Positions 1-6,181 of a stretch of 6,181 nucleotides of DNA are shown piece by piece (the first letter of the stretch is position 1; every line of letters starts with the position of its first letter). Made by a program: the position numbers and the translations under genes. This DNA comes from CAYQAE01 sp964415445 [NCBI: uncultured archaeon] (lineage in GTDB: Archaea > CAYQAE01): NCBI GenBank assembly GCA_964415445.1, contig CAYQAE010000003.1:1-6181 (forward strand), read 5' to 3'. The notes below the pieces were generated by a model. The model was not told the origin of the DNA, did no database searches, and saw nothing but the letters and a program-made list of their open reading frames with translations.

Positions 1-482
1 TATTCTAAAGTTGTTTTTGCAGCACTAGTTGGAGTGATAGCAAAAACAGATGAGTGCATTTTTACTCCAGAGGGGATACCCAACATTGGAATTTTATCAC
101 ATACTATACTATAAATATCTCTAGCTGTTCCATCTCCACCTGCAAATAAAATTACTCTTACCTTTGCTTTTATAAATAGTCTACATATTGCTTTTGTATC
201 TTCTTTTGTAGTCCTATCTTTTGGCTTATAAATTCCTTTATACTTAGAATATTTTAATTCTTCTAATAACTCTCCACCCATCTTCCCAGAAGGAGTTAGT
301 ATTTTAAATTCTCTTCTAAAATCTCTAAGACATTTTAAAGTTATTTTTGCTCTATCTTTAGCTATTTTTTTTGCTCCGCGTTTTATAGCTTCTTTTAAGT
401 TTTTTTTACCATCGGTGCCTTTCAACCCTACAGCCCCTCCCATACCTGCAATAGGATTTATCAAAAGACCGATTTTTTTCAT
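1..482 (-). CDS. ATP-NAD kinase-like protein (COG3199/AcoX-like), N-terminal part, cut by window edge
   Basis: The reading frame is open from an ATG at 482 to the left edge, giving 160 residues with no stop, so the C-terminus is missing. The protein begins MKKIGLLINPIAGMGG, a glycine-rich start typical of the archaeal predicted polyphosphate/ATP-NAD kinase group. At residues 115-119 it has GGDGT, the nucleotide-binding and catalytic signature of the NAD kinase/diacylglycerol kinase fold, followed by GIPSGVKMHSSVFA, which is characteristic of this subgroup rather than of classical NadK. Family members are predicted to phosphorylate NAD or a related small molecule in the cytoplasm, but the substrate of this branch is not firmly known. 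It begins 26 bases after the trpB2 stop on the same strand, so cotranscription is likely. The only Shine-Dalgarno-like match, AGGA at 501-504, is 18 bases upstream, which is rather far; no other in-frame start lies nearby. Family assignment is confident, function less so. Confidence 0.85.
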   Translation of the reverse strand, partial: MKKIGLLINPIAGMGGAVGLKGTDGKKNLKEAIKRGAKKIAKDRAKITLKCLRDFRREFKILTPSGKMGGELLEELKYSKYKGIYKPKDRTTKEDTKAICRLFIKAKVRVILFAGGDGTARDIYSIVCDKIPMLGIPSGVKMHSSVFAITPTSAAKTTLE

Positions 483-508
483 GATCTGTTCTATTTTTTT
501 TCCTATAT

Positions 509-1864
509 TTATACTTTTGGTAGTTTTTCTAATGATTGTTTTACTAGATCTACTGGATATTCATAATCTACTAATTTTCCTTCATGATATAAATCATAAG
601 CACCTAAATCAAAATGTCCATGTCCACTATTAGCCAAAAGAAGAACCTTTTCTTCACCCGTTTTTTTACATTCAATTGCTTCATCAATTAATCCTTTTAG
701 AGCATGACTAGTTTCTGGCGCGATTAAAAATCCTTCACTTCTAGCAAAGGTAATTGCAGCATCAAATACTTTCTTTTGATGATATGCTTTTGCTCTAATT
801 AGTTTATCATTAACTAGTTTAGATAACAAAGGAGAATCACCATGATACCTTAGACCTCCAGCATGAATTGGTGCAGGTACAAAATCATGACCTAGTGTAT
901 ACATCTCAACTATTGGTGCAAGTTGAGCAGTATCTCCGTAATCATATGCAAATAACCCTTTAGTTAAAGTTGGACATGCTTTAGGTTCACAACCGATGAT
1001 ATCAACTTCTTTGTTTTCTCTTATTTTATCTTTTACAAATGGAAAAGTCATACCAGCAAAGTTACTTCCTCCGCCTACACATCCATATATAGACTCAGGA
1101 TAAGTGTCTATTTTTTTAAATTGCTTTTTTGTCTCCTCCCCTACTATTGTCTGATGTAATACAACGTGATTTAGAACACTACCTAGAGAATATTTTGTAT
1201 TTTCATGTTTTGCAGCATCTTCTACCGCCTCACTTATAGCAATACCTAAACTTCCAGTGCAATTAGGATCTTTTTTTAGGATATTTTTGCCAGCTTCTGT
1301 TAATTCAGATGGACTTGGAATTACATTGGCATTCCAAGCATGCATTAGCATTTTACGATATGGTTTTTGTTCAAAACTTGCTTTTACCATATAAACCATA
1401 CATTCGATATCAAATTGACTAGTAGCAAAAGCCAAAGCACTGCCCCATTGCCCTGCTCCGGTCTCTGTAGCTATACGTTCGGTTCCTTCTTTCATATTAT
1501 AATAAGCTTGAGCTACTGCGGTATTAGGCTTGTGACTTCCTGGTGGACTTACTCCTTCCCATTTATAGTAAATTTTTGCAGGAGTCTTTAATGCTTTTTC
1601 TAATCTTTTTGCTCTATATAGAGGGGATGGTCTCCAAATTCTGTATATATCCAAAATTTCTTCAGGTATATCTATGTATCGATCCATACTAACTTCTTGT
1701 TTTATTAATTCCATTGGAAAAATTGGAGATAAATCTTCTGGCTTAAGTGGCTCTTTTGTTTGTGGATTTAAACCAGGTTTTAATTTATTTTTCATATCTG
1801 CATGTATATTATACCATTTTTTTGGTATTTCATCTTCATCTAACATTATTTTTGTATCTTCCAT
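509..1864 (-). CDS. trpB2: Tryptophan synthase beta chain, TrpB2 type
   Basis: This 451-residue protein is full length for the TrpB2 branch (about 420-450 residues), which is longer than ordinary TrpB1. TrpB condenses indole with L-serine to make L-tryptophan, using pyridoxal phosphate. The PLP lysine is K112 in PPGSHKPNT. The acidic catalytic residue is E134 in TETGAGQWG; this motif has QW where TrpB1 has QH, as is usual for TrpB2. The PLP phosphate loop is GGGSN at 264-268, and a C-terminal PETSHAL motif is present. The opening [13 protein letters not shown] is a TrpB2 hallmark. No trpA or other trp gene is adjacent, as is common for TrpB2, which may work without TrpA, for example on free indole or as a serine-using side activity. 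The ATG at 1864 is chosen over the ATG at codon 7 because a strong GGTGA site lies 6 bases upstream. The kinase-like gene follows after 26 bases. Confidence 0.95.
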   Translation of the reverse strand: MEDTKIMLDEDEIPKKWYNIHADMKNKLKPGLNPQTKEPLKPEDLSPIFPMELIKQEVSMDRYIDIPEEILDIYRIWRPSPLYRAKRLEKALKTPAKIYYKWEGVSPPGSHKPNTAVAQAYYNMKEGTERIATETGAGQWGSALAFATSQFDIECMVYMVKASFEQKPYRKMLMHAWNANVIPSPSELTEAGKNILKKDPNCTGSLGIAISEAVEDAAKHENTKYSLGSVLNHVVLHQTIVGEETKKQFKKIDTYPESIYGCVGGGSNFAGMTFPFVKDKIRENKEVDIIGCEPKACPTLTKGLFAYDYGDTAQLAPIVEMYTLGHDFVPAPIHAGGLRYHGDSPLLSKLVNDKLIRAKAYHQKKVFDAAITFARSEGFLIAPETSHALKGLIDEAIECKKTGEEKVLLLANSGHGHFDLGAYDLYHEGKLVDYEYPVDLVKQSLEKLPKV

Positions 1865-1870
1865 CTAATT

Positions 1871-1875
1871 TCACC
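1871..1875 (-). promoter_or_regulatory. Shine-Dalgarno site of trpB2
   Basis: Read on the minus strand this is GGTGA, a good match to the archaeal anti-Shine-Dalgarno sequence, 6 bases before the ATG at 1864. It decides the start codon in favour of the first ATG over the in-frame ATG six codons later. Confidence 0.8.
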
Positions 1876-1910
1876 TTTTTTGATCTTGATAATATAACCT
1901 AAATTAGTAA

Positions 1911-1920
1911 TTTTAATAAT
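1911..1920 (-). promoter_or_regulatory. Possible TATA box for trpB2
   Basis: The minus strand reads ATTATTAAAA here, a weak archaeal TATA-like element. Transcription starting about 25 bases downstream would begin near 1890 and leave a leader of about 26 bases that includes the GGTGA site. The more TATA-like TTATATTA nearer the gene is too close, because its expected start would fall after the ribosome binding site. The region is so AT-rich that this call is tentative. Confidence 0.3.
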
Positions 1921-1966
1921 ATTGAGCACAGATGATCATTTCTATACACAAAGTTTTTGATAGATA

Positions 1967-1974
1967 TATAAAAT
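1967..1974 (+). promoter_or_regulatory. TATA box for the TGT-like gene
   Basis: TATAAAAT on the plus strand is a good archaeal TATA box. Transcription would start about 22-27 bases downstream, near 1992-1997. That lies after the upstream in-frame GTG at 1987 and before the ATG at 2011, which supports 2011 as the true start. The position is inferred from sequence only. Confidence 0.5.
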
Positions 1975-1980
1975 AATATT

Positions 1981-2010
1981 TATATCGTGTATCTTAAGAG
2001 AGTTGATATA
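1981..2010. repeat. Imperfect 30-base palindrome just before the TGT-like gene
   Basis: TATATC at 1981-1986 and GATATA at 2005-2010 are inverted copies centred on the palindrome CTTAAG (1993-1998). All three share the centre at 1995.5, and 11 of 15 positions match between the arms. A further GATATA lies at 1963-1968. The element covers the expected transcription start and leader, so it could be an operator. In such AT-rich DNA it may also be chance. Confidence 0.3.
1999..2007 (+). promoter_or_regulatory. Ribosome binding site of the TGT-like gene
   Basis: AGAGTTGAT matches 7 of 9 positions of the ideal GGAGGTGAT and ends 3 bases before the ATG at 2011. Its GAG core lies 8 bases before the start. 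No comparable site precedes the in-frame GTG at 1987. Confidence 0.5.
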
Positions 2011-2979
2011 ATGGCATCTCGAGAATTTACTTTTTATAGAACAGTATATCCAAAAATAGAAACAGATGATCCAATTACTATTGGATATAATGATACTACA
2101 CCCAAAGTTGTAGATTATGTTAAAAAATATCCTGGGCCTCAATTTATTCACTCTGGTAATTTTTGGAAAATACCAAAAGAAAAAAGAACTCCTAAAGCAG
2201 TTTTAGAAGGCGCTGAAAAGTTATATACTCCAAATACAGAAGGTATAATGTCTGTAAATATCTCTCCTACTACTGAAGAAAAACTTTGGACTTTACCTGA
2301 GGGGTTACGTATCCAAGCATTAGATGAAAGTCTTAAAAATGCAAATTGGATGAAAGATAATATGGATTTAGATGCACCACTCTATTGTAGTTTTGAAGTA
2401 GGAACTATAAAAGATGCAACTAAGTATTATAATATGGCACAAGATGCGGGCCATGATGCTTTTGGTGCAGGATTTAGTCTTTTTTTGAGAAGAAAAACAT
2501 TAATTCCAGGCCAACAACAGATGTGTGATGTTATAGCATCAGCTAGATCTATAATTGGAGACGCGCCATTTCATTGTTCAGGAGTAAGTTCTCTAAAGCT
2601 TATACCTATTATTTATTATTTAGGTGCCACGTCATGTGATGGAAGCACACCTGTTGTAAATGCTGCAGCATATGGCACAGTATTTAATCTTCTAGGTAAA
2701 AGTGTAAAAGCATCTGATATAAAAGAGTGGACCTGTCAATGCTGCGTATGTAGAGATGAAAATAATATTATTAAAAAATTGAAAAAATCTATTGAATATA
2801 GAATAAGACACAATATCCAGATGTGGTTTATGACTATACGGGGTATGGTACGTGCTAAACACGAAGACGAATTAATAGAATTTATCGGAGATAGAGTTAA
2901 CAAAACTAGATCTAATATTTTAAACCAATGTTGGGAATATGCAAAAACAGTAAAATATCAGATGACCGGAGAATATTAA
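2011..2979 (+). CDS. Divergent tRNA-guanine transglycosylase (TGT)-like protein, substrate unknown
   Basis: This 322-residue protein resembles the TIM barrel of queuine/archaeosine tRNA-ribosyltransferases, which swap a guanine base for a 7-deazaguanine. Visible are SGVSSLKLIPIIYYLGATSCDG at about 190-211, matching the TGT stretch before the nucleophile, with D210 in its place, and a zinc site CQCCVC (C242, C244, C247, plus extra C245) with H267 in RHN as likely fourth ligand. Near the N-terminus HSGNFW (47-52) stands where TGTs have DSGGFQ, so the second catalytic aspartate is a histidine. The base-recognising aspartate seems replaced by E129, and the arginine loop after the nucleophile is absent. 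No PUA domain follows, unlike full-length archaeal ArcTGT. The start at 2011 is preferred to an in-frame GTG at 1987 because of promoter and ribosome-site positions. It could act on a different tRNA position, on DNA (as DpdA does) or on another substrate; superfamily membership is confident, reaction not. Confidence 0.75.
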   Translation: MASREFTFYRTVYPKIETDDPITIGYNDTTPKVVDYVKKYPGPQFIHSGNFWKIPKEKRTPKAVLEGAEKLYTPNTEGIMSVNISPTTEEKLWTLPEGLRIQALDESLKNANWMKDNMDLDAPLYCSFEVGTIKDATKYYNMAQDAGHDAFGAGFSLFLRRKTLIPGQQQMCDVIASARSIIGDAPFHCSGVSSLKLIPIIYYLGATSCDGSTPVVNAAAYGTVFNLLGKSVKASDIKEWTCQCCVCRDENNIIKKLKKSIEYRIRHNIQMWFMTIRGMVRAKHEDELIEFIGDRVNKTRSNILNQCWEYAKTVKYQMTGEY

Positions 2980-4334
2980 AATTCATCTAAAAATCTTTTC
3001 TCTGCTATCTCGCCACATAAATTTTTTCTCATAATTTCTTTTACTTTTTTGGATTCTCTATATTGTCCTAGAGCCCACATAAGTTTAATATATGCAACTT
3101 CAGGTAGCATATCTTCACATGATATAACTCCTAATTTTTTTAGATCACGACCAGTGGAATATACATTCATATTTACTCTTCCATATAAACATTGTGAACT
3201 CATCCCTACTATAATATTGTTTTCACATAATTTTTTTATAAAATTATAAATTTCTTTATTTATTTTTGTAAATTCATCACTTACATTAATTGGTAGATGC
3301 CCTAAACCAGTTCCTTCTAATATTAATCCTCTATATCCCTCTTCTAAAACATATTTAAAAATAGAAGGCTTAATTCCTGGTGCAATTTTTATTAAAGCCA
3401 CATTTTGATCTAGATTTGGTCTAAATTCCAATTTTCTATTTTTATCTCTTCTTTTGAAGTCTTTATTGAAAAATTCAATTTTTTTATCTACTTTTCCAAG
3501 TGGCGGTATGTTAATTGATTTGAATGCATCTCTTCGTGATGTATGCATCTTTCTGACTTTTGTAGCTTTGTGTATAAAAGAATAAGTATCATTTGGTGTT
3601 GCATGCATCACAACACACACTTCTGAAATATTAGAGGATGCCACTTTAGTAGCATGTATTAAATTAATCGCAGCATCGCTACTTCCACGATCTGAACTTC
3701 TTTGTGCACCAACTAATACTATTGGAATATTCAAATCTTGAAAAATAAATGATAAAGCACAAGCAGTATAATGAAGTGTATCTGTTCCATGTGTTACTAC
3801 TATACCATCTGCACCAGAATCTATCTCTTTTTTTATCTCATTAGCTAATTTAGTATAATGACTTGGGTTAATATCTTCACTAAATAGTTGAGTTATTAAT
3901 TTTCCTTTTATATTTGCTATGTCTTTTATTTCAGGCACTGCAGATATTATCTCTTCTGCACTAAATGCAGAACTAACTCCACCAGTGCGATAATCTATCT
4001 TTGAAGCAATAGTTCCTCCAGTTGCTAAAATAGATATATTTTTTTTCTTTTTATCTTTTTTTGGAGAAACATCGAGTGTATCTACTTTTATTTTCTTTTT
4101 ATCTTCTAATTTTTCAATTTTTGTGTTTTTGTCAAATTCAATACCTATATTGTATCCATTATCTAATTTGATGACTATACAATTAGGATCACCTGATTCA
4201 TATCTGTCCATCAAAAGTCCTTGATATATTCTGCTTCCTTTTTTGATAGAAATTTTATCTAATACATCTAGATTCAAATTTTTAATTTTCTCTTGAATCT
4301 TTTTGCTGTAATTTTGAAAGGCCAAAGATGACAC
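2976..4334 (-). CDS. gatD: Glu-tRNA(Gln) amidotransferase subunit D (GatD)
   Basis: GatD is the asparaginase-like subunit of the archaeal GatDE complex. It releases ammonia from glutamine, and GatE uses it to convert Glu-tRNA(Gln) to Gln-tRNA(Gln) in the cytoplasm. The protein has 452 residues, normal for GatD. An N-terminal GatD-specific domain (about 20-78, with LDNGYNIGIE) is joined by a lysine-rich linker (79-98) to the asparaginase domain. Catalytic residues are visible: T108 in TGGTIAS, T184 and D185 in HGTDT, and K262 in VRKMHTSRRD. GAQRSSDR and the C-terminal GRVNMNVYSTGR and DMLPEVAYIK blocks are also typical. gatE is not in the window. The start is GTG at 4334 with no clear ribosome binding site; a TTG at 4325 preceded by GGTG is a possible alternative that loses only three residues. 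The stop codon shares TTAA with the convergent TGT-like gene. Confidence 0.95.
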   Translation of the reverse strand: MSSLAFQNYSKKIQEKIKNLNLDVLDKISIKKGSRIYQGLLMDRYESGDPNCIVIKLDNGYNIGIEFDKNTKIEKLEDKKKIKVDTLDVSPKKDKKKKNISILATGGTIASKIDYRTGGVSSAFSAEEIISAVPEIKDIANIKGKLITQLFSEDINPSHYTKLANEIKKEIDSGADGIVVTHGTDTLHYTACALSFIFQDLNIPIVLVGAQRSSDRGSSDAAINLIHATKVASSNISEVCVVMHATPNDTYSFIHKATKVRKMHTSRRDAFKSINIPPLGKVDKKIEFFNKDFKRRDKNRKLEFRPNLDQNVALIKIAPGIKPSIFKYVLEEGYRGLILEGTGLGHLPINVSDEFTKINKEIYNFIKKLCENNIIVGMSSQCLYGRVNMNVYSTGRDLKKLGVISCEDMLPEVAYIKLMWALGQYRESKKVKEIMRKNLCGEIAEKRFLDEF

Positions 4335-4374
4335 CGATTTTTTATATTTTGTAAAAAGAAATTATTTCTAATCG

Positions 4375-4387
4375 AAGTTCATAACTT
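4375..4387. repeat. Short inverted repeat beside the gatD/fae-hps TATA box
   Basis: AAGTT (4375-4379) and AACTT (4383-4387) are perfect 5-base inverted copies separated by 3 bases. The right arm runs into the TATA box at 4386, covering the likely BRE position for fae-hps. It could bind a regulator that blocks TBP/TFB. It is short, so the regulatory role is speculative. Confidence 0.3.
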
Positions 4388-4393
4388 TATAAA
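4386..4393. promoter_or_regulatory. Palindromic TATA box, probably shared by gatD and fae-hps
   Basis: TTTATAAA is a strong archaeal TATA box that reads the same on both strands. With initiation about 25 bases from its centre, the start for fae-hps would be near 4416 and for gatD near 4363. Each gene would then have a leader of about 30 bases (ATG at 4446, GTG at 4334). No other TATA-like sequence in this 111-base region is placed as well for either gene. Shared use is inferred. Confidence 0.55.
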
Positions 4394-4433
4394 ATCTATT
4401 TAAGTATCTTTAAAATAGGAATAATTTACAAAT

Positions 4434-4437
4434 GAGG
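4434..4437 (+). promoter_or_regulatory. Shine-Dalgarno site of fae-hps
   Basis: GAGG lies 8 bases before the ATG at 4446, a normal archaeal distance, and fixes the start codon of fae-hps. Confidence 0.7.
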
Positions 4438-4445
4438 GATAAATT

Positions 4446-5657
4446 ATGTTTTATATTGGAGAAGCGTTAATCGGATCTGGTAATGAAGTAGCTCATATTG
4501 ATTTGGTAATAGGTGAGAGAGATGGTCTAGCAGGACAAGCATTTTTACAAGGATTTACCAATTTATCTGCAGGACATACTCCCTTGCTTTCTGTAATTCG
4601 GCCTAATTTGATGACCAAACCTGCAACTTTAATTGTTCCAAAAGTGACTATGAAAACTCTAGATGATAGTTCTAAGATCTTTGGACCAGCTCAAGCCGGA
4701 GTATCTCGTGCTGTTGCAGATTGCGTAGAAAGCGGTATAATCCCTAAAGAAAAAGCAGAAAAATGGGTAGTTATTGCAAGCGTATTTATTCATCCAAAAG
4801 CTGAAGATTATAGGAAAATATACCAATATAATTATGGGGCAACTAAATTAGCAATTGATAGAGCATTATCTGAATATCCTCCAATTAATAAGATTTTGGC
4901 TGAGAAAGATCGAGCAAAACATCCTATAATGGGTTTTAGAGTTCAAAGACTTTGGAATCCGCCATATTTGCAAGTGGCTTTGGATTTAGATTCAGAAAAA
5001 GCAATGGAGAATATAGTTTCTAAACTTCCAGATCGTGAAAGATTAATTGTCGAAGCAGGTACTCCTTTAGTTAAAAAATTTGGAGTAGGAATAGTTGAGA
5101 AAATCAGAGAAATTAGGCGAGATTCTTTTATAATTGCAGACCTAAAGACATTGGATGTAGGGCGAATTGAAGTTAAGATGGCTGCAGACGCAACAGCAGA
5201 TGCAGTCGCAATATCAGGCCTTGCAACAGAAGATTCAATTGATAAATCAATCCAAGAAGCAAAAAAACAAGGTATTTATTCCTATGTAGATTTAATGAAT
5301 GTTTCCGATCCCTTAAAAAAATTAAAATCATTGAAATATGAACCAGATGTGATCTTACTACATAGAAGTATAGATAAAGAAAGATCAGCACTACAAAGCG
5401 GGAGAAAAGCAAAATCTGGCTGGGAATTAATTAAAGAAATAAAAGAAGTGGTCTCTAAAGACAAATTAGTAGCAGTTGCAGGTGGAATAGAGCCAAATAA
5501 TACAAAAGAAGCATTAGATAGTGGCGCAGATATTATAATTGTAGGTAGATATATAACTCAATCAAAAGATATAAGACATGCATCTCGTGAATTTTTAGAT
5601 AAAATGCCAGCAGATGCAGATACAATGAGACTAGCTTTGGATGAGGATGAGGAATGA
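4446..5657 (+). CDS. fae-hps: Bifunctional formaldehyde-activating enzyme / 3-hexulose-6-phosphate synthase
   Basis: The 403-residue protein fuses two enzymes. Residues 1 to about 163 are formaldehyde-activating enzyme, which joins formaldehyde to tetrahydromethanopterin; the opening [20 protein letters not shown] includes the conserved H17, and [16 protein letters not shown] is typical. A short linker with [15 protein letters not shown] leads to hexulose-6-phosphate synthase, a TIM barrel of the OMP decarboxylase suprafamily, from about 175. Its catalytic DxKxxD motif is D232, K234, D237 in ADLKTLD, and phosphate-binding AGGI (345-348) and VGR (366-368) follow. In archaea lacking the oxidative pentose phosphate pathway this route is thought to run mainly from hexulose 6-phosphate to ribulose 5-phosphate plus formaldehyde, supplying pentoses, with the Fae half capturing the formaldehyde. 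The partner isomerase (Phi) is not in the window. The gene has its own promoter and appears monocistronic. Confidence 0.96.
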   Translation: MFYIGEALIGSGNEVAHIDLVIGERDGLAGQAFLQGFTNLSAGHTPLLSVIRPNLMTKPATLIVPKVTMKTLDDSSKIFGPAQAGVSRAVADCVESGIIPKEKAEKWVVIASVFIHPKAEDYRKIYQYNYGATKLAIDRALSEYPPINKILAEKDRAKHPIMGFRVQRLWNPPYLQVALDLDSEKAMENIVSKLPDRERLIVEAGTPLVKKFGVGIVEKIREIRRDSFIIADLKTLDVGRIEVKMAADATADAVAISGLATEDSIDKSIQEAKKQGIYSYVDLMNVSDPLKKLKSLKYEPDVILLHRSIDKERSALQSGRKAKSGWELIKEIKEVVSKDKLVAVAGGIEPNNTKEALDSGADIIIVGRYITQSKDIRHASREFLDKMPADADTMRLALDEDEE

Positions 5658-5681
5658 TTTTTTCTCTATTTATTTATTATT
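5657..5681 (+). terminator. Possible T-rich terminator after fae-hps
   Basis: A run of T bases starts right after the stop codon of fae-hps (T-tract around 5658-5663), followed by more T-rich DNA without a clear hairpin. This is the form of archaeal intrinsic termination. It overlaps the end of the convergent mntA gene, where T-rich sequence also reflects lysine and asparagine codons on the other strand, so confidence is modest. Confidence 0.35.
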
Positions 5682-6073
5682 TCAATTAATTCTTTTTTAG
5701 TTAAATCTTGTCTATGTTTTTGATCTTTCCATAATTTTCTATAAAAGTAAAAATATTCATAAAGTGCTGGAATATCTTTGCAGTAGATTATTTTGTGATG
5801 TTCTATAACTTGAATTTTCATATAAATTGATAGCTCTTCAAAAAGCCAAATATCATATTTTTTTCCTGATATATCTACATTTCTATAAATAGATTCTAAT
5901 ATTTCTTTCATGTTTTCTTTATTCTTTATATTGGGAGCAACTATACATAAATCTTTATCACTTTGTATGCTATTTTCATCACTAGTTTGAGATCCAAAAA
6001 TAATAATAGCAAGAATTCTATTATCTTTTTTTAAAAAGGAAAGATCAGAGTTTATTTTTTTGTATTTATCCAT
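5666..6073 (-). CDS. mntA: MntA-type nucleotidyltransferase antitoxin
   Basis: The 135-residue protein is a minimal nucleotidyltransferase. It has the exact GSX10DXD signature of MntA antitoxins: G27 S28, ten residues, then D39 and D41. A likely third metal-binding acid is D74 in KYDIWLF. In characterised HepT/MntA pairs the MNT protein transfers AMP onto a tyrosine of the HEPN toxin and so silences it. The size is right for the family and the protein looks intact. The gene starts inside the end of hepT (22-base overlap), so the two are cotranscribed and probably translationally coupled. AGGAG at 6084-6088, 10 bases before the ATG, is its ribosome binding site. Its stop lies 8 bases from the convergent fae-hps stop. 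Family and partner support the call well; activity here is inferred. Confidence 0.85.
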   Translation of the reverse strand: MDKYKKINSDLSFLKKDNRILAIIIFGSQTSDENSIQSDKDLCIVAPNIKNKENMKEILESIYRNVDISGKKYDIWLFEELSIYMKIQVIEHHKIIYCKDIPALYEYFYFYRKLWKDQKHRQDLTKKELIEIINK

Positions 6074-6181
6074 TTTTTAATTTCTCCTAAAAAGATATTC
6101 AAAGGCTCTAATAATGACTTGATAGAATCAAAAGCAATATTGTTGTTGATTCCATTATATTCATGAACTAACCTATTTCTA
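6052..6181 (-). CDS. hepT: HepT-type HEPN RNase toxin, C-terminal part, cut by window edge
   Basis: The frame is open from the right edge (first whole codon at 6180) to a TAA at 6052-6054, showing the last 42 residues. These begin RNRLVHEYNGIN, an exact RX4HXY motif of HEPN toxins, in which R and H are the RNase active-site residues and the final Y is the residue AMPylated by MntA in studied systems. The rest, ending EIKKWINTKK, is a typical helical tail after the motif. The 22-base overlap with mntA and the order toxin then antitoxin match known hepT-mntA operons. The N-terminus, start codon and promoter are beyond the window, so integrity of the toxin cannot be judged. Confidence 0.8.
   Translation of the reverse strand, partial: RNRLVHEYNGINNNIAFDSIKSLLEPLNIFLGEIKKWINTKK
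6084..6088 (-). promoter_or_regulatory. Shine-Dalgarno site of mntA, inside hepT
   Basis: The minus strand reads AGGAG here, 10 bases before the mntA ATG at 6073 and within the hepT coding region. It supports separate but coupled translation of the antitoxin. Confidence 0.65.

Noticed and set aside
415-633. 72-residue plus-strand open frame
   Set aside because: It runs opposite the kinase-like gene and the end of trpB2; the hydrophobic composition is what antisense of lysine- and asparagine-rich AT codons gives.
1935-1942. Short palindrome ATGATCAT (approximate position) as a trp operator
   Set aside because: It is only 8 bases, does not match the TGTACA box known for the archaeal TrpY regulator, and is expected by chance in AT-rich DNA.
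1987-2010. N-terminal extension of the TGT-like protein from an in-frame GTG at 1987
   Set aside because: The expected transcription start (about 1992-1997) lies after it, no ribosome binding site precedes it, and the ATG at 2011 has a reasonable site.
1942-2151. 69-residue minus-strand open frame opposite the promoter and start of the TGT-like gene
   Set aside because: The Ile/Asn/Tyr-rich translation matches no family I know, and it lies opposite a convincing gene.
4341-4350. AAAATATAAA on the minus strand as the gatD TATA box
   Set aside because: It is too close to the GTG; transcription would start inside the coding region and remove the conserved GatD N-terminal domain start.
5173-5464. 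Two overlapping minus-strand open frames opposite fae-hps
   Set aside because: They are antisense to the conserved Hps domain and have leucine/phenylalanine-rich low-complexity translations.

Overview
This AT-rich window looks like a chromosomal segment of a euryarchaeon, most likely a low-GC methanogen. The basis is its gene set: the archaeal amidotransferase subunit GatD, a TrpB2-type tryptophan synthase beta subunit, an archaeal-type ATP-NAD kinase-like protein, and a formaldehyde-activating enzyme fused to hexulose-6-phosphate synthase (Fae-Hps), an arrangement typical of methanogens. Archaeal TATA boxes and GGTGA/GAGG ribosome binding sites support this. The species cannot be named from the sequence, and no methanogenesis gene lies in the window itself.

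Layout, left to right. Positions 1-482 (minus) hold the N-terminal 160 residues of the kinase-like gene, cut by the left edge. Upstream of it on the same strand, 26 bases away, is trpB2 (509-1864), so the two probably form one operon read leftwards. A short intergenic region (1865-2010) separates trpB2 from a divergent gene (2011-2979, plus) for an unusual tRNA-guanine transglycosylase (TGT)-like protein. That gene meets gatD (2976-4334, minus) head-on, and the two stop codons share the bases TTAA. A second divergent promoter region (4335-4445) separates gatD from fae-hps (4446-5657, plus). One palindromic TATA box there is well placed to serve both genes. Only 8 bases after fae-hps comes the end of mntA (5666-6073, minus), and the end of hepT (6052-6181, minus) overlaps the start of mntA. 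This pair is a HEPN/MNT toxin-antitoxin module whose toxin gene runs off the right edge.

Functionally this is mostly housekeeping: Gln-tRNA(Gln) formation (GatD), pentose/formaldehyde metabolism through the ribulose monophosphate route (Fae-Hps) and a serine/indole-type PLP enzyme (TrpB2), with one accessory toxin-antitoxin module. The least explained gene is the TGT-like one. It keeps the aspartate nucleophile and zinc site of base-exchange enzymes, but its other substrate-pocket positions are changed. No tRNA, rRNA, CRISPR array or insertion sequence was seen, and no gene-free stretch exceeds about 150 bases.
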